Shown here: one piece after another, positions 44,762-53,910 of the stretch | How positions within the stretch are numbered: position 1 is the first letter of the stretch | Layout: each line of letters opens with the position of its first letter | NCBI GenBank assembly: GCA_015485665.1 | Contig: WFTC01000001.1 | Span: 28,576 to 92,575, forward strand | Length of the DNA stretch: 64,000 bases | Origin: Candidatus Altimarinota bacterium | GTDB lineage: Bacteria; Patescibacteriota; Gracilibacteria; UBA1369; 2-02-FULL-48-14 | Direction: 5' to 3' | Translations under genes and position numbers: made by a program | The notes under the pieces: model-generated | The model's input: the letters and a program-made list of their open reading frames with translations, nothing else | What the model was told of the DNA's origin: nothing | Databases searched by the model: none

Positions 44762-46036
44762 TTACTCTGTAGTGCTAAATGGGTTTATATATACAGCTTT
44801 GTCGCCCAAAGCTTCTTCAATACGTAAAAGTTGGTTATATTTGGCAATCCTATCTGTCCTTGATAAAGATCCTGTTTTAATTTGACCACACTCCATTGCG
44901 ACAACAAGATCAGCAATCGTTATATCTTCTGTTTCACCTGAACGATGTGAAACAATTGCTCGCCATTTTGCATCATGAGCCATATGGATTGCATCCATAG
45001 CTTCCGTCATGCTGCCTATTTGATTTACTTTTATCAAGATTGCATTTGCTGCATCTTCCGAAATAGCCCTACTGAGGAATTTTGTATTTGTAACAAGAAA
45101 GTCATCTCCCACTATTTGTATCTTTTTGCCAAGTGCTTTATGGAATTTTTTCCATCCTTCCCAATCATTTTCATCAAGACCATCTTCAATGGAAACGATA
45201 GGATAATCACGCACCCATTTCTCCCAAAGTTCTATCATTTCATCACTTGTTTTGCAGCCACCTCCACTTCGTTTGAAATGGTACATTCCACCTTCAAACA
45301 TTTCACTTACTGCGGGATCTAAAGCAATGGCGATATCTTTACCTGGCACATATCCGGCTCTTTCAATAGCTGCTACAAGGAAATTCATAGCTTCTTCGTT
45401 GCTGCCAAGATTCGGGGCAAAACCGCCTTCATCACCAACACTTGTTGAATGTCCCGCTTCTTTCAAGAGTTTTTTCAAAGCATGAAAGGTTTCAGTTCCA
45501 AAACGAAGCGCCTGAGTAAAGCTGGCGGCTCCCAACGGCACAATCATAAACTCTTGAAAATCAACACTGCTGTCAGCATGGGATCCACCGTTTATTACAT
45601 TCATCATAGGTACAGGCATTCTTGATGCTTTAGGGTTCAAATGCTCCCACAGCATCATATTTTTCTCATTTGCAGCAGCATGTGCAGCTGCCATGGAGAG
45701 ACCTAAGATTGCATTTGCTCCCAGTCTGGATTTGTTTGGAGTGCCGTCAAGTTCAATCATTGTCATATCTAAAGTTTTTAAATCTTGCACATCCATTCCT
45801 TTCACTCTCTCAAAGAGTTCTGTATTAACATTATTAACCGCATTCATCACTGAAAGCCCATTGAATATGGATGGATTGCCGTCTCTCAGTTCGCAAGCTT
45901 CGTGCTCACCTGTAGAAGCACCGCTTGGCACAATTGCACGACCAAATCCCGCTTTTGTTGTAACTTCAACTTCAACAGTGGGGTTTCCACGTGAGTCCAG
46001 AACTTGTCGTGCATGTACTTGTGTAATGGCAGTCAT
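44762..46036 (-). CDS. eno: Enolase
   Basis: Interconverts 2-phosphoglycerate and phosphoenolpyruvate. The 424-residue protein has family length. Motifs are [83 protein letters not shown] (catalytic metal ligands), [11 protein letters not shown] (catalytic lysine) and [18 protein letters not shown]. The downstream gap holds the structured RNA, transcribed toward it. Confidence 0.97.
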   Translation of the reverse strand: MTAITQVHARQVLDSRGNPTVEVEVTTKAGFGRAIVPSGASTGEHEACELRDGNPSIFNGLSVMNAVNNVNTELFERVKGMDVQDLKTLDMTMIELDGTPNKSRLGANAILGLSMAAAHAAANEKNMMLWEHLNPKASRMPVPMMNVINGGSHADSSVDFQEFMIVPLGAASFTQALRFGTETFHALKKLLKEAGHSTSVGDEGGFAPNLGSNEEAMNFLVAAIERAGYVPGKDIAIALDPAVSEMFEGGMYHFKRSGGGCKTSDEMIELWEKWVRDYPIVSIEDGLDENDWEGWKKFHKALGKKIQIVGDDFLVTNTKFLSRAISEDAANAILIKVNQIGSMTEAMDAIHMAHDAKWRAIVSHRSGETEDITIADLVVAMECGQIKTGSLSRTDRIAKYNQLLRIEEALGDKAVYINPFSTTE

Positions 46037-46059
46037 GAATTTAGGTTAAGATCGCTTGG

Positions 46060-46068
46060 ATTATAGCA
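46060..46068 (-). promoter_or_regulatory. Extended -10 promoter of eno
   Basis: On the minus strand TGC-TATAAT, an extended -10 element with a weak -35. The start would be about 17 nt before the eno ATG at 46036. Confidence 0.5.
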
Positions 46069-46125
46069 TTTCTACCTTCGCGGGTGAAATTATGATAAGA
46101 TTGCTTCGATTTAATTAAATTATTT

Positions 46126-46767
46126 ATGGATATTATTTGGCACGGACATTCTTGTTTTACTTTGAAAGGGCAGGATGCAAAAATTATTTCAGACCCTTAT
46201 TCAGGTTTAGGTATATCATTACCTTCTTTTAAGGCTGATGTTGTCAGCTATGGAGATATTCTTGCAGAGAAAGAAGGTGAACGTTTAGTTGTTGAAGATG
46301 CGAAAGTTCTTGACTGGCCCGGAGAGTTTGAAGTTTCCGGAGTAGACATTGAAGCTTTCAGTGCAAAAGAACATGCAAAGGAAGGCGGAGTTCAAGGTGC
46401 AGAAGTGATAATTTTCGTTTTTATGCTTGATGGCATTAAAATTTGTCATTTGAGTGGGTTAAGTCATGAATTGTCGGATGAACTTTTGGATCATATTGGA
46501 GATATAGATGTTCTGCTTGTACCGGTTGGTGGTAATATTGTTTTAGATGGGCGGAAAGCATATTCAGTGGTTGAATCAATAGAGCCACGTGTAGTGATAC
46601 CAATGTATTTTTCTGATGGGAGCACTAATTTGGAAATAAAAGGATGTGAAGAGTTTTTAAAGGTGATCGGCCGAACGGAAATGGAAGCCAAAGAGAAAGT
46701 GTCTCTTTCTAAGAAGTCTTTGCCCGATGGAGTAATGGAGTTTGTAAAGCTTATACCTCAAGCTTAG
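46126..46767 (+). CDS. MBL-fold protein with degenerate metal site
   Basis: A 213-residue protein resembling UPF0173-type metallo-beta-lactamase-fold hydrolases. The start MDIIWHGHSCFTLKGQDAKI and DPYSGLG are typical. The catalytic HxHxDH motif is not found (VVSYGDILAEKE occupies the region), and the late IPMHY motif reads IPMYF. ICHLSGLSHEL keeps one family histidine. It is therefore likely to be a non-canonical or inactive member. It is divergent from eno; no partner is evident. Confidence 0.75.
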   Translation: MDIIWHGHSCFTLKGQDAKIISDPYSGLGISLPSFKADVVSYGDILAEKEGERLVVEDAKVLDWPGEFEVSGVDIEAFSAKEHAKEGGVQGAEVIIFVFMLDGIKICHLSGLSHELSDELLDHIGDIDVLLVPVGGNIVLDGRKAYSVVESIEPRVVIPMYFSDGSTNLEIKGCEEFLKVIGRTEMEAKEKVSLSKKSLPDGVMEFVKLIPQA

Positions 46768-46797
46768 AGAGCCAGTAAATTGCTATCTGAGCTTCTA

Positions 46798-46866
46798 TAA
46801 ACTGCACGTTTGGTGTATGGCTTAAAACGCCGCAAAATGCCATGCAGTTTACTTGTTTTTCCAAGT
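46798..46866. terminator. Possible bidirectional terminator / hairpin between convergent genes
   Basis: TAAACTGCA (46798-46806) pairs with TGCAGTTTA (46843-46851), the stem being extended by TGGC/GCCA across an 11-nt bulge. It is followed by ACTTG/CAAGT around a T-run (46851-46866). It lies between the convergent MBL and lexA genes and may end both transcripts. Confidence 0.4.
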
Positions 46867-46938
46867 AGGAAAACACGATCAGTTGAGACGTGAAACTTAC
46901 GTTTCGCTCTTTGTTTAAACATAGGGATATGGGTTAAA

Positions 46939-47550
46939 TTAATACATTCGGATTACAGTTGTTACAACACCTTGTATTTGTAGATACTCATTGGCGTGTA
47001 TATCTGAATATTCCGGGTTTTCGGCTTGAAGCCAAATCTTTCCTTCTTTGCAGCGATAACGTTTCACAGTATTTTCGCCGTCAATCAAAGCAATAACAAT
47101 GTCTCCATCTTTTGCTCGCATTTCTCTATTTGCAATTACAAAGTCTCCTTCGAGGATACCTGCATTGATCATACTGAGTCCTGTTACTCTCAATGCGAAG
47201 GAGCCTTGCGGTTTTTTAAGCATATCACTCCCGACTTCAAAATAATCAATTACATGTTCTTCAGCCAAGCTCGGTCCTCCCGCAGGTATTGTACCTAAAA
47301 CAGGAATTTTAATGAGATTATTTGCAGCATTTAACTTTTCTTTTACGGAATTAAGAAGAGCGATTCCTCTTGGCGTGTCATCTTTTGAGAGATAGCCTTT
47401 TGTTTCCAAAGCCTTCAAATGTTTGAGAATGCTGTTATCGCTTTTTACGCCGAAATGCTCTCGCATTTCTCTGATGGTGGGGGATTTGCCATAGCCTAGC
47501 TGATAAGATTCTATATATTTCAGCACAGCCTCTTGTTTTTCTGTAATCAT
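46939..47550 (-). CDS. lexA: SOS repressor LexA
   Basis: Transcriptional repressor with self-cleavage triggered by RecA filaments. The 203-residue protein has an N-terminal winged helix (SPTIREMREHFGVKSDNSIL), the Ala-Gly cleavage site in LGTIPAGGPSLAEE, and the S24 peptidase domain with the catalytic serine in GLSMINAGILEGDFVIA and lysine in ENTVKRYR. All autocleavage residues are present. The leader is only about 17 nt and has no Shine-Dalgarno sequence. It is autoregulated by the operator pair described separately. Confidence 0.96.
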   Translation of the reverse strand: MITEKQEAVLKYIESYQLGYGKSPTIREMREHFGVKSDNSILKHLKALETKGYLSKDDTPRGIALLNSVKEKLNAANNLIKIPVLGTIPAGGPSLAEEHVIDYFEVGSDMLKKPQGSFALRVTGLSMINAGILEGDFVIANREMRAKDGDIVIALIDGENTVKRYRCKEGKIWLQAENPEYSDIHANEYLQIQGVVTTVIRMY

Positions 47551-47558
47551 TTTTGATG

Positions 47559-47602
47559 GGTGAGTGTATCCTCAATATAGGTGAGTAAAAGCTCACCGTC
47601 AA
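47559..47602 (-). promoter_or_regulatory. lexA promoter with two SOS-box-like operators
   Basis: On the minus strand: TTGACG (47602-47597), exactly 17 bp, TATATT (47579-47574). The spacer is filled by an inverted repeat, on the + strand GGTGAGTAAAAGCTCACC (47580-47597). A second, weaker site, GGTGAGTGTATCCTCAAT (47559-47576), starts 21 bp away, two helical turns. Both fit GGTGAG-N6-CTCA(CC), a plausible LexA box for this lineage. Confidence 0.8.
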
Positions 47603-47779
47603 TTCTTTTAAACTTGATTTTTCTTTTAACTATGTCAAAAATATATTTTATAGGCTTTCCTGTATTTACACTTCAAGTACATTACTGGTGCTAAGAAATA
47701 GAGCGTAGACCCCTATCTACACATCATGTTCATGGGCAGCGTATTTTGTTATGAATGTATTTCATTGCTGCACATATGC

Positions 47780-48244
47780 TTATTCATCAGACTTTAGTAA
47801 AAGTTTTTCAAGTAATTTTTGCAAGAAAGACCATGACTCTTCGTTCATAATATCATGAAGAGGGATATTTTTACTGTCATGTAATTCCAGATTGGAGACT
47901 TTGGGTTTTGATTCTTGATTTTTGTCAAAAGCAAAGAGTCTCAAGCTATGGATACACTCTTTTGCTATTGCAAACTTAATTTTAAGTTGAGCATGATTTC
48001 TTTCCAATTCATCAAGAATGCAAATCGGATCATTTGCATAATAGTAACGACATGTCTCTTTTTTTTCATAATTTACGTAACCTTTTTGCATTAATGATTC
48101 CAGTACTGCATAAATACTTACACGCTTCATGTTCAAACGTTTTGCCAGTGTGCTGACCGGAGAACACCCTCTACGTAAGAGCATCATGTAAACCAAGGCT
48201 TCTTTAGTTGAAAGACCAATAGCAATAAGCGCATTCAACAACAT
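47780..48244 (-). CDS. Short TrmB-like HTH regulator
   Basis: A 154-residue protein with an N-terminal TrmB/winged-helix domain: LIAIGLSTKEALVYMMLLRR, RLNMKRVSIYAVLESLMQKG and YVNYEKKETCRYYYANDP. It is followed by a helical segment and a charged tail. The sugar-binding domain of full TrmB proteins is missing, so it may be a DNA-binding-only form. It is divergent from a second TrmB-like gene. An inverted repeat upstream (48305-48335) may be its operator. Confidence 0.75.
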   Translation of the reverse strand: MLLNALIAIGLSTKEALVYMMLLRRGCSPVSTLAKRLNMKRVSIYAVLESLMQKGYVNYEKKETCRYYYANDPICILDELERNHAQLKIKFAIAKECIHSLRLFAFDKNQESKPKVSNLELHDSKNIPLHDIMNEESWSFLQKLLEKLLLKSDE

Positions 48245-48610
48245 AATAGACCTTGAGTCAAATCCATGTCAATGATATCAAGAGGTTTTTGCAAATGTCT
48301 AGTTTTTACTGTTGTAGAATGTGATAAACAGTAAATACTTGCAATTTGAGTAATTTAATGGTAACCATCAATCCATCCCCCGAATTATAAAACAAAATGC
48401 CCTTCATAGTAAGAGTAATTTATATGATTTATATAGTGAAGTCGAAAAGAGTTTAGGTGGATTTAGTGGAGGTAATAACTGGTTTATTTTTTGAATGAAA
48501 TGTAGTGTAAGATTTTATTGGTCGTGGCAAAAAGTGTTGACGTAATCAGGGTGATTGGTCTGGGAAATTGCTTAAGAGGTGCTATAGAAGTAGTATTTGA
48601 TTAGCTTCCA
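48245..48610. other. AT-rich gap between divergent regulators
   Basis: No gene seen. The one clear feature is the inverted repeat TTTACTGTT (48305-48313) / AACAGTAAA (48327-48335), 9-bp perfect arms with a 13-nt spacer, about 60 bp upstream of the minus-strand TrmB-like start. The rest is unremarkable to my eye. Confidence 0.5.
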
Positions 48611-49393
48611 TTGATTTGGATATTGACATCAATAAAAGAGGTGAAAGAGGCCGAACAGACATTTTTAATCCTGCAGAAGTTGGGATTTTCCCTTAAGGAG
48701 GCAAAGGTGTACACGGCATTGCTTTGTTTAAGGGAGGCGCTTGCGAGCAGTTTGGCTAGGAGGAGTGGATATTCTAGGAGTACAGTTTATACTGTTTTGG
48801 ATAGGCTTAAGAGTAGGGGTTTAGTTTCTGTTATCAGAAGGAAAGGCTATAAGTATTATAGAGCGCTTTGTTTGGAAGGCTTTTTGTTTTGTGAGGAGAA
48901 GAGATTGAAGGAGAGAGAGGAGGAGCTTTTAAGATTTAGGGAGATAATGCCTATGTTAATGGATGTAGGTGGTGGATATGAGAGTCCTTGTTTTTCTTTA
49001 TATACCGGTATGGAGGGTGTAAAGAGGGTTATGGAAGATGTAATTGGTGCCGGAGGAGAGCTTTTATTTATATGTGATATAGCAAGGGGATTGGATAGTT
49101 CTTTGGGGGAATATTTTGATGAGCACTTTAGGTGTCGATTTGATCTTGGGATAGATAAACGAGGGATAATTGGAGGAGGATATGAAGGATATGAATATAT
49201 TTGTAATGGTATAGATAAGATTTTGAATGTAGGTGTAAGATTTGATAGTGACATAAACATTTATGACGATAAGATAGCATTCATTTCTTACATGGATGAA
49301 GTTGCATGTATTATAGAAGACGCTCATATAGCCAATGCACAAGCAAAGATTTTCAACATGCTTTTCACTTTGGCAGATTCTGCGGGTCAATAA
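48611..49393 (+). CDS. TrmB-family transcriptional regulator
   Basis: About 260 residues (250 if translation begins at the GTG at 48641, which fits the domain better). N-terminal TrmB winged helix: LQKLGFSLKEAKVYTALLCL and RRSGYSRSTVYTVLDRLKSR. A coiled-coil linker follows, then an effector-like domain (SLYTGMEGVKRVMEDVIGAG). The codon use differs from its neighbours, with many AGG arginines and GGA/GGG glycines, which suggests a different history. TrmB regulators sense sugars in archaea; the ligand here is unknown. It is divergent from the short TrmB-like gene. Confidence 0.8.
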   Translation: MIWILTSIKEVKEAEQTFLILQKLGFSLKEAKVYTALLCLREALASSLARRSGYSRSTVYTVLDRLKSRGLVSVIRRKGYKYYRALCLEGFLFCEEKRLKEREEELLRFREIMPMLMDVGGGYESPCFSLYTGMEGVKRVMEDVIGAGGELLFICDIARGLDSSLGEYFDEHFRCRFDLGIDKRGIIGGGYEGYEYICNGIDKILNVGVRFDSDINIYDDKIAFISYMDEVACIIEDAHIANAQAKIFNMLFTLADSAGQ

Positions 49394-49413
49394 AACGCCA
49401 AAAAGTCAGATTT

Positions 49414-49489
49414 TGGTGCTCCCACCAGGACTCGAACCTGGAACTGCTCCTTAGGAGGGAGCCATTATATCCAGTTTAACTATGGGGGC
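49414..49489 (-). tRNA. tRNA-Arg (anticodon CCT)
   Basis: A 76-nt cloverleaf on the minus strand. The acceptor stem GCCCCCA/TGGGAGC has one C-A mismatch; the anticodon stem is GCTCC/GGAGC around loop CTCCTAA (anticodon CCT, arginine); the T arm is CCAGG-TTCGAGT-CCTGG. The 3' CCA is encoded. It reads AGG, the codon that is frequent in the adjacent TrmB-like gene. Confidence 0.94.
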
Positions 49490-49628
49490 TTGATTGCACA
49501 TTAATTGAAATAGCGAAGAAATTGAAGATAATCCTATTTTTCAGAACTTGATCAAGGTCCATTCTTTGCGAATTTATCAATTTTTGCCCTAGAATAAGCT
49601 CTCTTTAAAATATATCAAAATTTTTCTC

Positions 49629-52217
49629 ATGGAAAAGCTAACTCCCATGATGCGACAATATCAAGAAATTAAAGCTAAACATCAAGATGCTATTTTACTA
49701 TTTCGTTTGGGGGATTTTTACGAAATGTTCGGAGGGGATGCACTTGAAGCTTCAAAAATTCTGGATATTACACTTACCTCTAGAAATAAAAATCACAATG
49801 CCGTTCCAATGTGTGGAGTTCCTTATCATGCCGCAGAGAATTACATCGCAAGACTTACAAAAGCTGGAAAGAAGGTAGCAATTTGTGAGCAAGTATCTGA
49901 CCCTTCATTGCCGGGAATTGTAAAGAGGCAAGTTGTTAGAGTTGTCACGCCGGGCACAAGTTATAGTGATCAAGTTTTAAGTAATAAGGCAAATCACTTT
50001 GTTATGGCTTTATTTCCGAGGAAAGATTATTTTGGCATGGCATTTGCCGATTTATCAACCGGACAGTTTTATGCTTCAGAATTTCAAGGTGTGGAAGTTT
50101 TAAAGGCTGAATTGGTCCGTCTTGACCCTGTTGAATTACTTGTACCTCAAGATCATTATGATGAACCATCATTTCGTTCGTTATTGGCGGAAACAACGCA
50201 GGCAACATTATCTTCATGTGAGTTTTATGAAGATGGAGCAGGCTTTATAAGGAAACATTTTCAGTTAAGTAATTTGGAAGGTTTCGGATTGGCAAATCAT
50301 CCTTTTGCAACACAGGCTGCGGCTTTGCTGCTTCACTATTTGTTGGAAACACAAAAAGAAGGGTTAACTCACATTGAACGTATTCAAAGCTATCATCGTG
50401 AAAGATGGATGTTTTTGGATGAAGCCACAGTACGCAATCTAGAGATTTTTTCAAGTTTTAGAGGACAAGGCAAAGACACCACTCTTTTGTCTGTTTTAGA
50501 TAAGACAAAGACATCAATGGGAGGTCGTTTATTAAGGCGCTGGATTGCTCAACCCTTGTTGAAAACAACGGAAATCAAAGCTCGTCATGACGCTGTAGAC
50601 AATTTTGTCAAAGACGACAAACTTCGTCATGATTTAATTGAAAATTTGAAACATCTGACAGATTTGGAGCGGGTCTTGGCACGTTTATCTGCAAAGCTTG
50701 GAAATGCTCGTGATTTGCGCAGTTTGGCAATATCTTTGGAAAAAGTTCCGGAAATACAAAACTTGGCTCTTTCCGCTCGTTCAAGACAAATTTTGTCTTT
50801 GGGAGAAAAGCTAATCCCTCTTCCGGATCTTACAAGCAATATTTTAAATGCAATTGTTGAAGATCCTCCACTTAAGTTGACTGAAGGATCTTTGTTTAAA
50901 GAAGGTTTCAATAAAGAGCTGGACTCTCTAAAAGTGATAATGAAAGATGCTAAAAAAGGACTTTTGGATATTGAAATGAAAGAACGTGAAAGAACAGGCA
51001 TTAATTCTTTAAAAATAGGTTACAATAAAGTTTTCGGCTATTACATTGAGATTGGAAAGTCGCATTATGAGAAAGTTCCTGCAAGTTATATAAGAAAACA
51101 GACTTTAAGTTCTGCAGAACGCTATATCACACCGGCTTTGAAAGAGTATGAAGAAAAAGTGCTAAATGCTTCAGAGCGTATCCGACACTTGGAATATGAG
51201 TTGTTTACTTTATTGCGAGATAAGCTTCTTGAGTATATTCATGATATTCAAACAAATGCACAAGTTTTAGCTGAGCTTGATGTACTTATTTCTTTTGCAC
51301 AATGCGCAATTAATGGGAATTACTGCCGTCCGGAGCTTGTGAAAGAGCGAGTCTTTGTAATTGTAAACGGACGTCATCCTGTAGTTGAGCGTATGAATTT
51401 TGCTGGGAGTTTCGTTGCAAACGATACTCAACTCATTGAGGATGAGTGTAATATCAAACTTATTACTGGACCGAATATGAGTGGAAAATCCACTTATTTG
51501 CGCCAAGTTGCGCTAATAGCTCTTATGTCGCAAATAGGCTCTTTTGTACCTGCCGAGCGCGTTCAAATGCAGGTTTTTGACCGTATTTTTACTAGAGTGG
51601 GTGCCAGTGATAATCTGGCGGGAGGGCAGTCCACTTTTATGGTGGAGATGCAAGAGTCTGCAAATATTTTAAATCATGCAAGCTCACGTAGTCTTATTAT
51701 ATTGGATGAAGTTGGGCGTGGCACAAGCACTTATGATGGTTTGAGCATAGCTTGGTCAATGCTTGAATATCTGCATGATCGTATAAAAGGATTTACTCTT
51801 TTTGCTACTCATTATCATGAGCTGATTTGTCTTGCAGATAAGCTTAAATATGCGGAGAATTTTTCAATTGATGTTGAAGAGACACAGAAAGGTGTGATTT
51901 TTTTGCATAAAATAAGACATGGTGGAGTACATAGAAGCTATGGAATTGAAGTTGCCAAGCTGGCAGGATTACCAAGTTGGGTAACTGAAAGAGCTGGAGA
52001 AATACTTCATCAATTGGAATCTAAAAAAGCTTTGCAAAGGGCGCAAGTGCCAAACAATCAATTGGATTTGTTTTCCACTTCTATGTTGCAGTCAAGGGTA
52101 TCAGGAAAATTAACCCACCCCGCTCTTGAGCGTCTTAAAAAGATTCAGCCTGAGAATATGACACCTCTTGAGGCACTCAATATTCTAAGTGAACTGAAAG
52201 AGTTGAAAGATGAATAA
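49629..52217 (+). CDS. mutS: DNA mismatch repair protein MutS
   Basis: Recognises mismatches as a dimer. The 862-residue protein has MutS1 length. The N-terminal mismatch-binding domain has MMRQYQEIKAKHQDAILLFR and the Phe-x-Glu motif in GDFYEMFG. The ATPase domain has Walker A GPNMSGKSTYLRQVAL, STFMVEMQES and Walker B LIILDEVGRGTSTYDGLSIA, then the FATHYHEL and GVHRSYGIEVAKLAGLP segments. The start ATG has no ribosome-binding site. It works with the mutL product at 33-35 kb. Confidence 0.97.
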   Translation: MEKLTPMMRQYQEIKAKHQDAILLFRLGDFYEMFGGDALEASKILDITLTSRNKNHNAVPMCGVPYHAAENYIARLTKAGKKVAICEQVSDPSLPGIVKRQVVRVVTPGTSYSDQVLSNKANHFVMALFPRKDYFGMAFADLSTGQFYASEFQGVEVLKAELVRLDPVELLVPQDHYDEPSFRSLLAETTQATLSSCEFYEDGAGFIRKHFQLSNLEGFGLANHPFATQAAALLLHYLLETQKEGLTHIERIQSYHRERWMFLDEATVRNLEIFSSFRGQGKDTTLLSVLDKTKTSMGGRLLRRWIAQPLLKTTEIKARHDAVDNFVKDDKLRHDLIENLKHLTDLERVLARLSAKLGNARDLRSLAISLEKVPEIQNLALSARSRQILSLGEKLIPLPDLTSNILNAIVEDPPLKLTEGSLFKEGFNKELDSLKVIMKDAKKGLLDIEMKERERTGINSLKIGYNKVFGYYIEIGKSHYEKVPASYIRKQTLSSAERYITPALKEYEEKVLNASERIRHLEYELFTLLRDKLLEYIHDIQTNAQVLAELDVLISFAQCAINGNYCRPELVKERVFVIVNGRHPVVERMNFAGSFVANDTQLIEDECNIKLITGPNMSGKSTYLRQVALIALMSQIGSFVPAERVQMQVFDRIFTRVGASDNLAGGQSTFMVEMQESANILNHASSRSLIILDEVGRGTSTYDGLSIAWSMLEYLHDRIKGFTLFATHYHELICLADKLKYAENFSIDVEETQKGVIFLHKIRHGGVHRSYGIEVAKLAGLPSWVTERAGEILHQLESKKALQRAQVPNNQLDLFSTSMLQSRVSGKLTHPALERLKKIQPENMTPLEALNILSELKELKDE

Positions 52218-52261
52218 TTCTCCAGACAATGTTTCTCAGTTTAAGTAAGGACTTTGGAGTA

Positions 52262-52360
52262 CGGCCCGGAGCGGTGCACTTGGATTTAGAAAATAATCCT
52301 AGGGCATTAAAGACTTGGCCAAGCGGCCCGGAGCGGTGCCGCAGGATTATTTTCTAAATC
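52262..52360. repeat. 18-bp inverted repeat with duplicated GC-rich 16-mer
   Basis: GATTTAGAAAATAATCCT (52283-52300) and its exact reverse complement (52343-52360) flank a 42-bp spacer. CGGCCCGGAGCGGTGC occurs twice as a direct repeat (52262-52277 and 52324-52339), once outside and once inside the inverted repeat. No ORF covers it. As RNA or single-stranded DNA it would form a long hairpin upstream of the rpsF operon. Confidence 0.85.
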
Positions 52361-52411
52361 ACTTGCTTTGAAAACAAACCCATGCTAAGCTCCGCTCGCT
52401 TTTATTTCTGT

Positions 52412-52437
52412 CTTTCAGGCTGACAGTAACCTGAAGG
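52412..52437 (+). promoter_or_regulatory. Hairpin in the rpsF leader
   Basis: CTTTCAGG (52412-52419) pairs with CCTGAAGG (52430-52437) with one U-G pair and a 10-nt loop, 15 bp before the rpsF start. An S6:S18 autoregulatory leader is known in many bacteria in this position; the diagnostic motif was not confirmed here. Confidence 0.35.
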
Positions 52438-52452
52438 TATAACCCATACAGT

Positions 52453-52941
52453 ATGAAGTATGAAATCATGTTAATCTTGAATCCTAAGCAAACTAATAAA
52501 GAGCTTAATGCTGTTTTATCGGAGGTTAAAGATGGACTTGCGGAGCATGGTTATAAGATTGTTGATGAAGATATTTGGGGTAACCGTGAACTTGCATATA
52601 AGATTAAAGGATGTGCTTCAGGTTACTACGTCATTTTAAACTTCACTGGAGATCCTGCAGGTATGAATGGCTTTAAAAAAGATCTTGCACTTATGAATGG
52701 TATTCTTAGAACTCTCATTCAAAAGGTTGCTGATGATTACGTTTTGCTTAGATATGAAGATCTGCAAACAACTAAAGCCGGTGATGCCGGAGCTAAGCTT
52801 AGTAAGCATGCTGAGGAATTAAGTAAGAAAGTTGCGGGAGGAGGAAAGTTGGATGACAATAAAGACACATCGGAAGAAGATAAAGAAAAGCTTGATGAGC
52901 AGCTTAAAGCCATCATTGACGATAAAGATATTGATGTTTAA
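52453..52941 (+). CDS. rpsF: Small ribosomal subunit protein bS6 with C-terminal extension
   Basis: A 162-residue S6. The conserved part (1 to about 100) has YEIMLILNPKQTNKELNAVL, VDEDIWGNRELAYKIKGCAS and the YVLLRYEDL end. The following 60 residues are a charged, probably disordered tail rich in Lys, Asp and Glu. It is the first gene of the classic rpsF-ssb-rpsR operon. Confidence 0.94.
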   Translation: MKYEIMLILNPKQTNKELNAVLSEVKDGLAEHGYKIVDEDIWGNRELAYKIKGCASGYYVILNFTGDPAGMNGFKKDLALMNGILRTLIQKVADDYVLLRYEDLQTTKAGDAGAKLSKHAEELSKKVAGGGKLDDNKDTSEEDKEKLDEQLKAIIDDKDIDV

Positions 52942-52965
52942 TTTTATTCTTAACTTAGCAAAAAA

Positions 52966-53475
52966 ATGCGAAGTGTTAACAAAGTGATTCTCATTGGGAA
53001 CTTAACTCGTGTTCCCGAACTTAAAACCACATCAAGTGGACAAGCCATCGTCACTTTTGGTCTTGCGACAAACAGGCAATGGACAACGAGTAACGGTGAA
53101 AAACGCACATCTGCCGAATTTCATGAGTGTGTGGCATGGGCAAAGTTGGCTGAAATATGTAATACCTATTTGAAAAAAGGTATGCTTGTTTATGTTGAAG
53201 GTTATTTGAAGACGAGAAGTTGGGATATGGAAGACGGTACAAGGCGTTTCAGAACGGAGGTTGTACTTCAAGATATGATTATTCTTGAAAAGAAAGGAGA
53301 TGAAGATAATGATCAATATCTTGCAGAAGATTTCAATATTGATTCTGATTCTACGAATATGATGAGTGAAGATATTGCACAAGCCCCAGCTTTGGAAGTT
53401 AAACATAAGGAACAAGAAGATATGGGGTCCGGAGCTGATCTCAGTGCAAATTTAGATGATGATAATATGTTTTAA
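52966..53475 (+). CDS. ssb: Single-stranded DNA-binding protein
   Basis: A 169-residue SSB. The OB fold has [40 protein letters not shown] and [20 protein letters not shown], followed by an acidic tail ending in DLDDDNMF-like residues ([10 protein letters not shown]). The acidic tip ending in Phe matches the protein-interaction motif of bacterial SSBs. It sits between rpsF and rpsR as in most bacteria. Confidence 0.95.
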   Translation: MRSVNKVILIGNLTRVPELKTTSSGQAIVTFGLATNRQWTTSNGEKRTSAEFHECVAWAKLAEICNTYLKKGMLVYVEGYLKTRSWDMEDGTRRFRTEVVLQDMIILEKKGDEDNDQYLAEDFNIDSDSTNMMSEDIAQAPALEVKHKEQEDMGSGADLSANLDDDNMF

Positions 53476-53495
53476 TTCTGAAAACTTTAAATATT

Positions 53496-53714
53496 ATGAC
53501 TAAAAAAGTTAAACAGCAAAAAACACAGAGGCCACCTCTTCCAGCTTATATTGATTATAAGGATGTTGAGTTGCTTAGAGCCTATCTTTCCGTTTTTGGT
53601 AGGATTGTACCTCGTTACTACACAGGGGTAACTCTAAAACAACAAAGAAATTTGGCTCGTGCAATTAAACTTGCTCGTGAAATGGCACTGTTGCCTTATA
53701 CAAGCAAATATTAA
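53496..53714 (+). CDS. rpsR: Small ribosomal subunit protein bS18
   Basis: A 72-residue S18. Recognised by [40 protein letters not shown] and [13 protein letters not shown]. It heterodimerises with S6 on 16S rRNA. Last gene of the rpsF operon, closed by the terminator just downstream. Confidence 0.95.
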   Translation: MTKKVKQQKTQRPPLPAYIDYKDVELLRAYLSVFGRIVPRYYTGVTLKQQRNLARAIKLAREMALLPYTSKY

Positions 53715-53728
53715 AACATGACTTTTAC

Positions 53729-53758
53729 AAAAAGCCCCACCTATATGCTGGGCTTTTT
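53729..53758 (+). terminator. Rho-independent terminator of the rpsF-ssb-rpsR operon
   Basis: AAAAAGCCC pairs with GGGCTTTTT around a 12-nt loop, 15 bp after the rpsR stop. Confidence 0.88.
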
Positions 53759-53853
53759 GTGAATATATTTTTCAGAAAAATATAAAAAATACTCATTGAT
53801 TATTTCATTGAGAATGTAAAGAAAAAGGCTTCGTAAGTTTGAATCTCGGACTA

Positions 53854-53882
53854 TTGAAAAAAAACTGTAAATATGCTAAAAT
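53854..53882 (+). promoter_or_regulatory. Promoter of the five-gene unknown operon
   Basis: TTGAAA (53854-53859), exactly 17 bp ending in TGC (extended -10), TAAAAT (53877-53882). The start near 53889 gives a leader of about 22 nt. It is the only clear promoter before the run of five genes that ends at 62334. Confidence 0.7.
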
Positions 53883-53910
53883 CATTAGATAAAAAAGATA
53901 AAAAAGACTC

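Noticed and set aside
46798-46866. Small RNA gene between the MBL gene and lexA
   Set aside because: The hairpins are better explained as a terminator between convergent genes; no promoter was seen.
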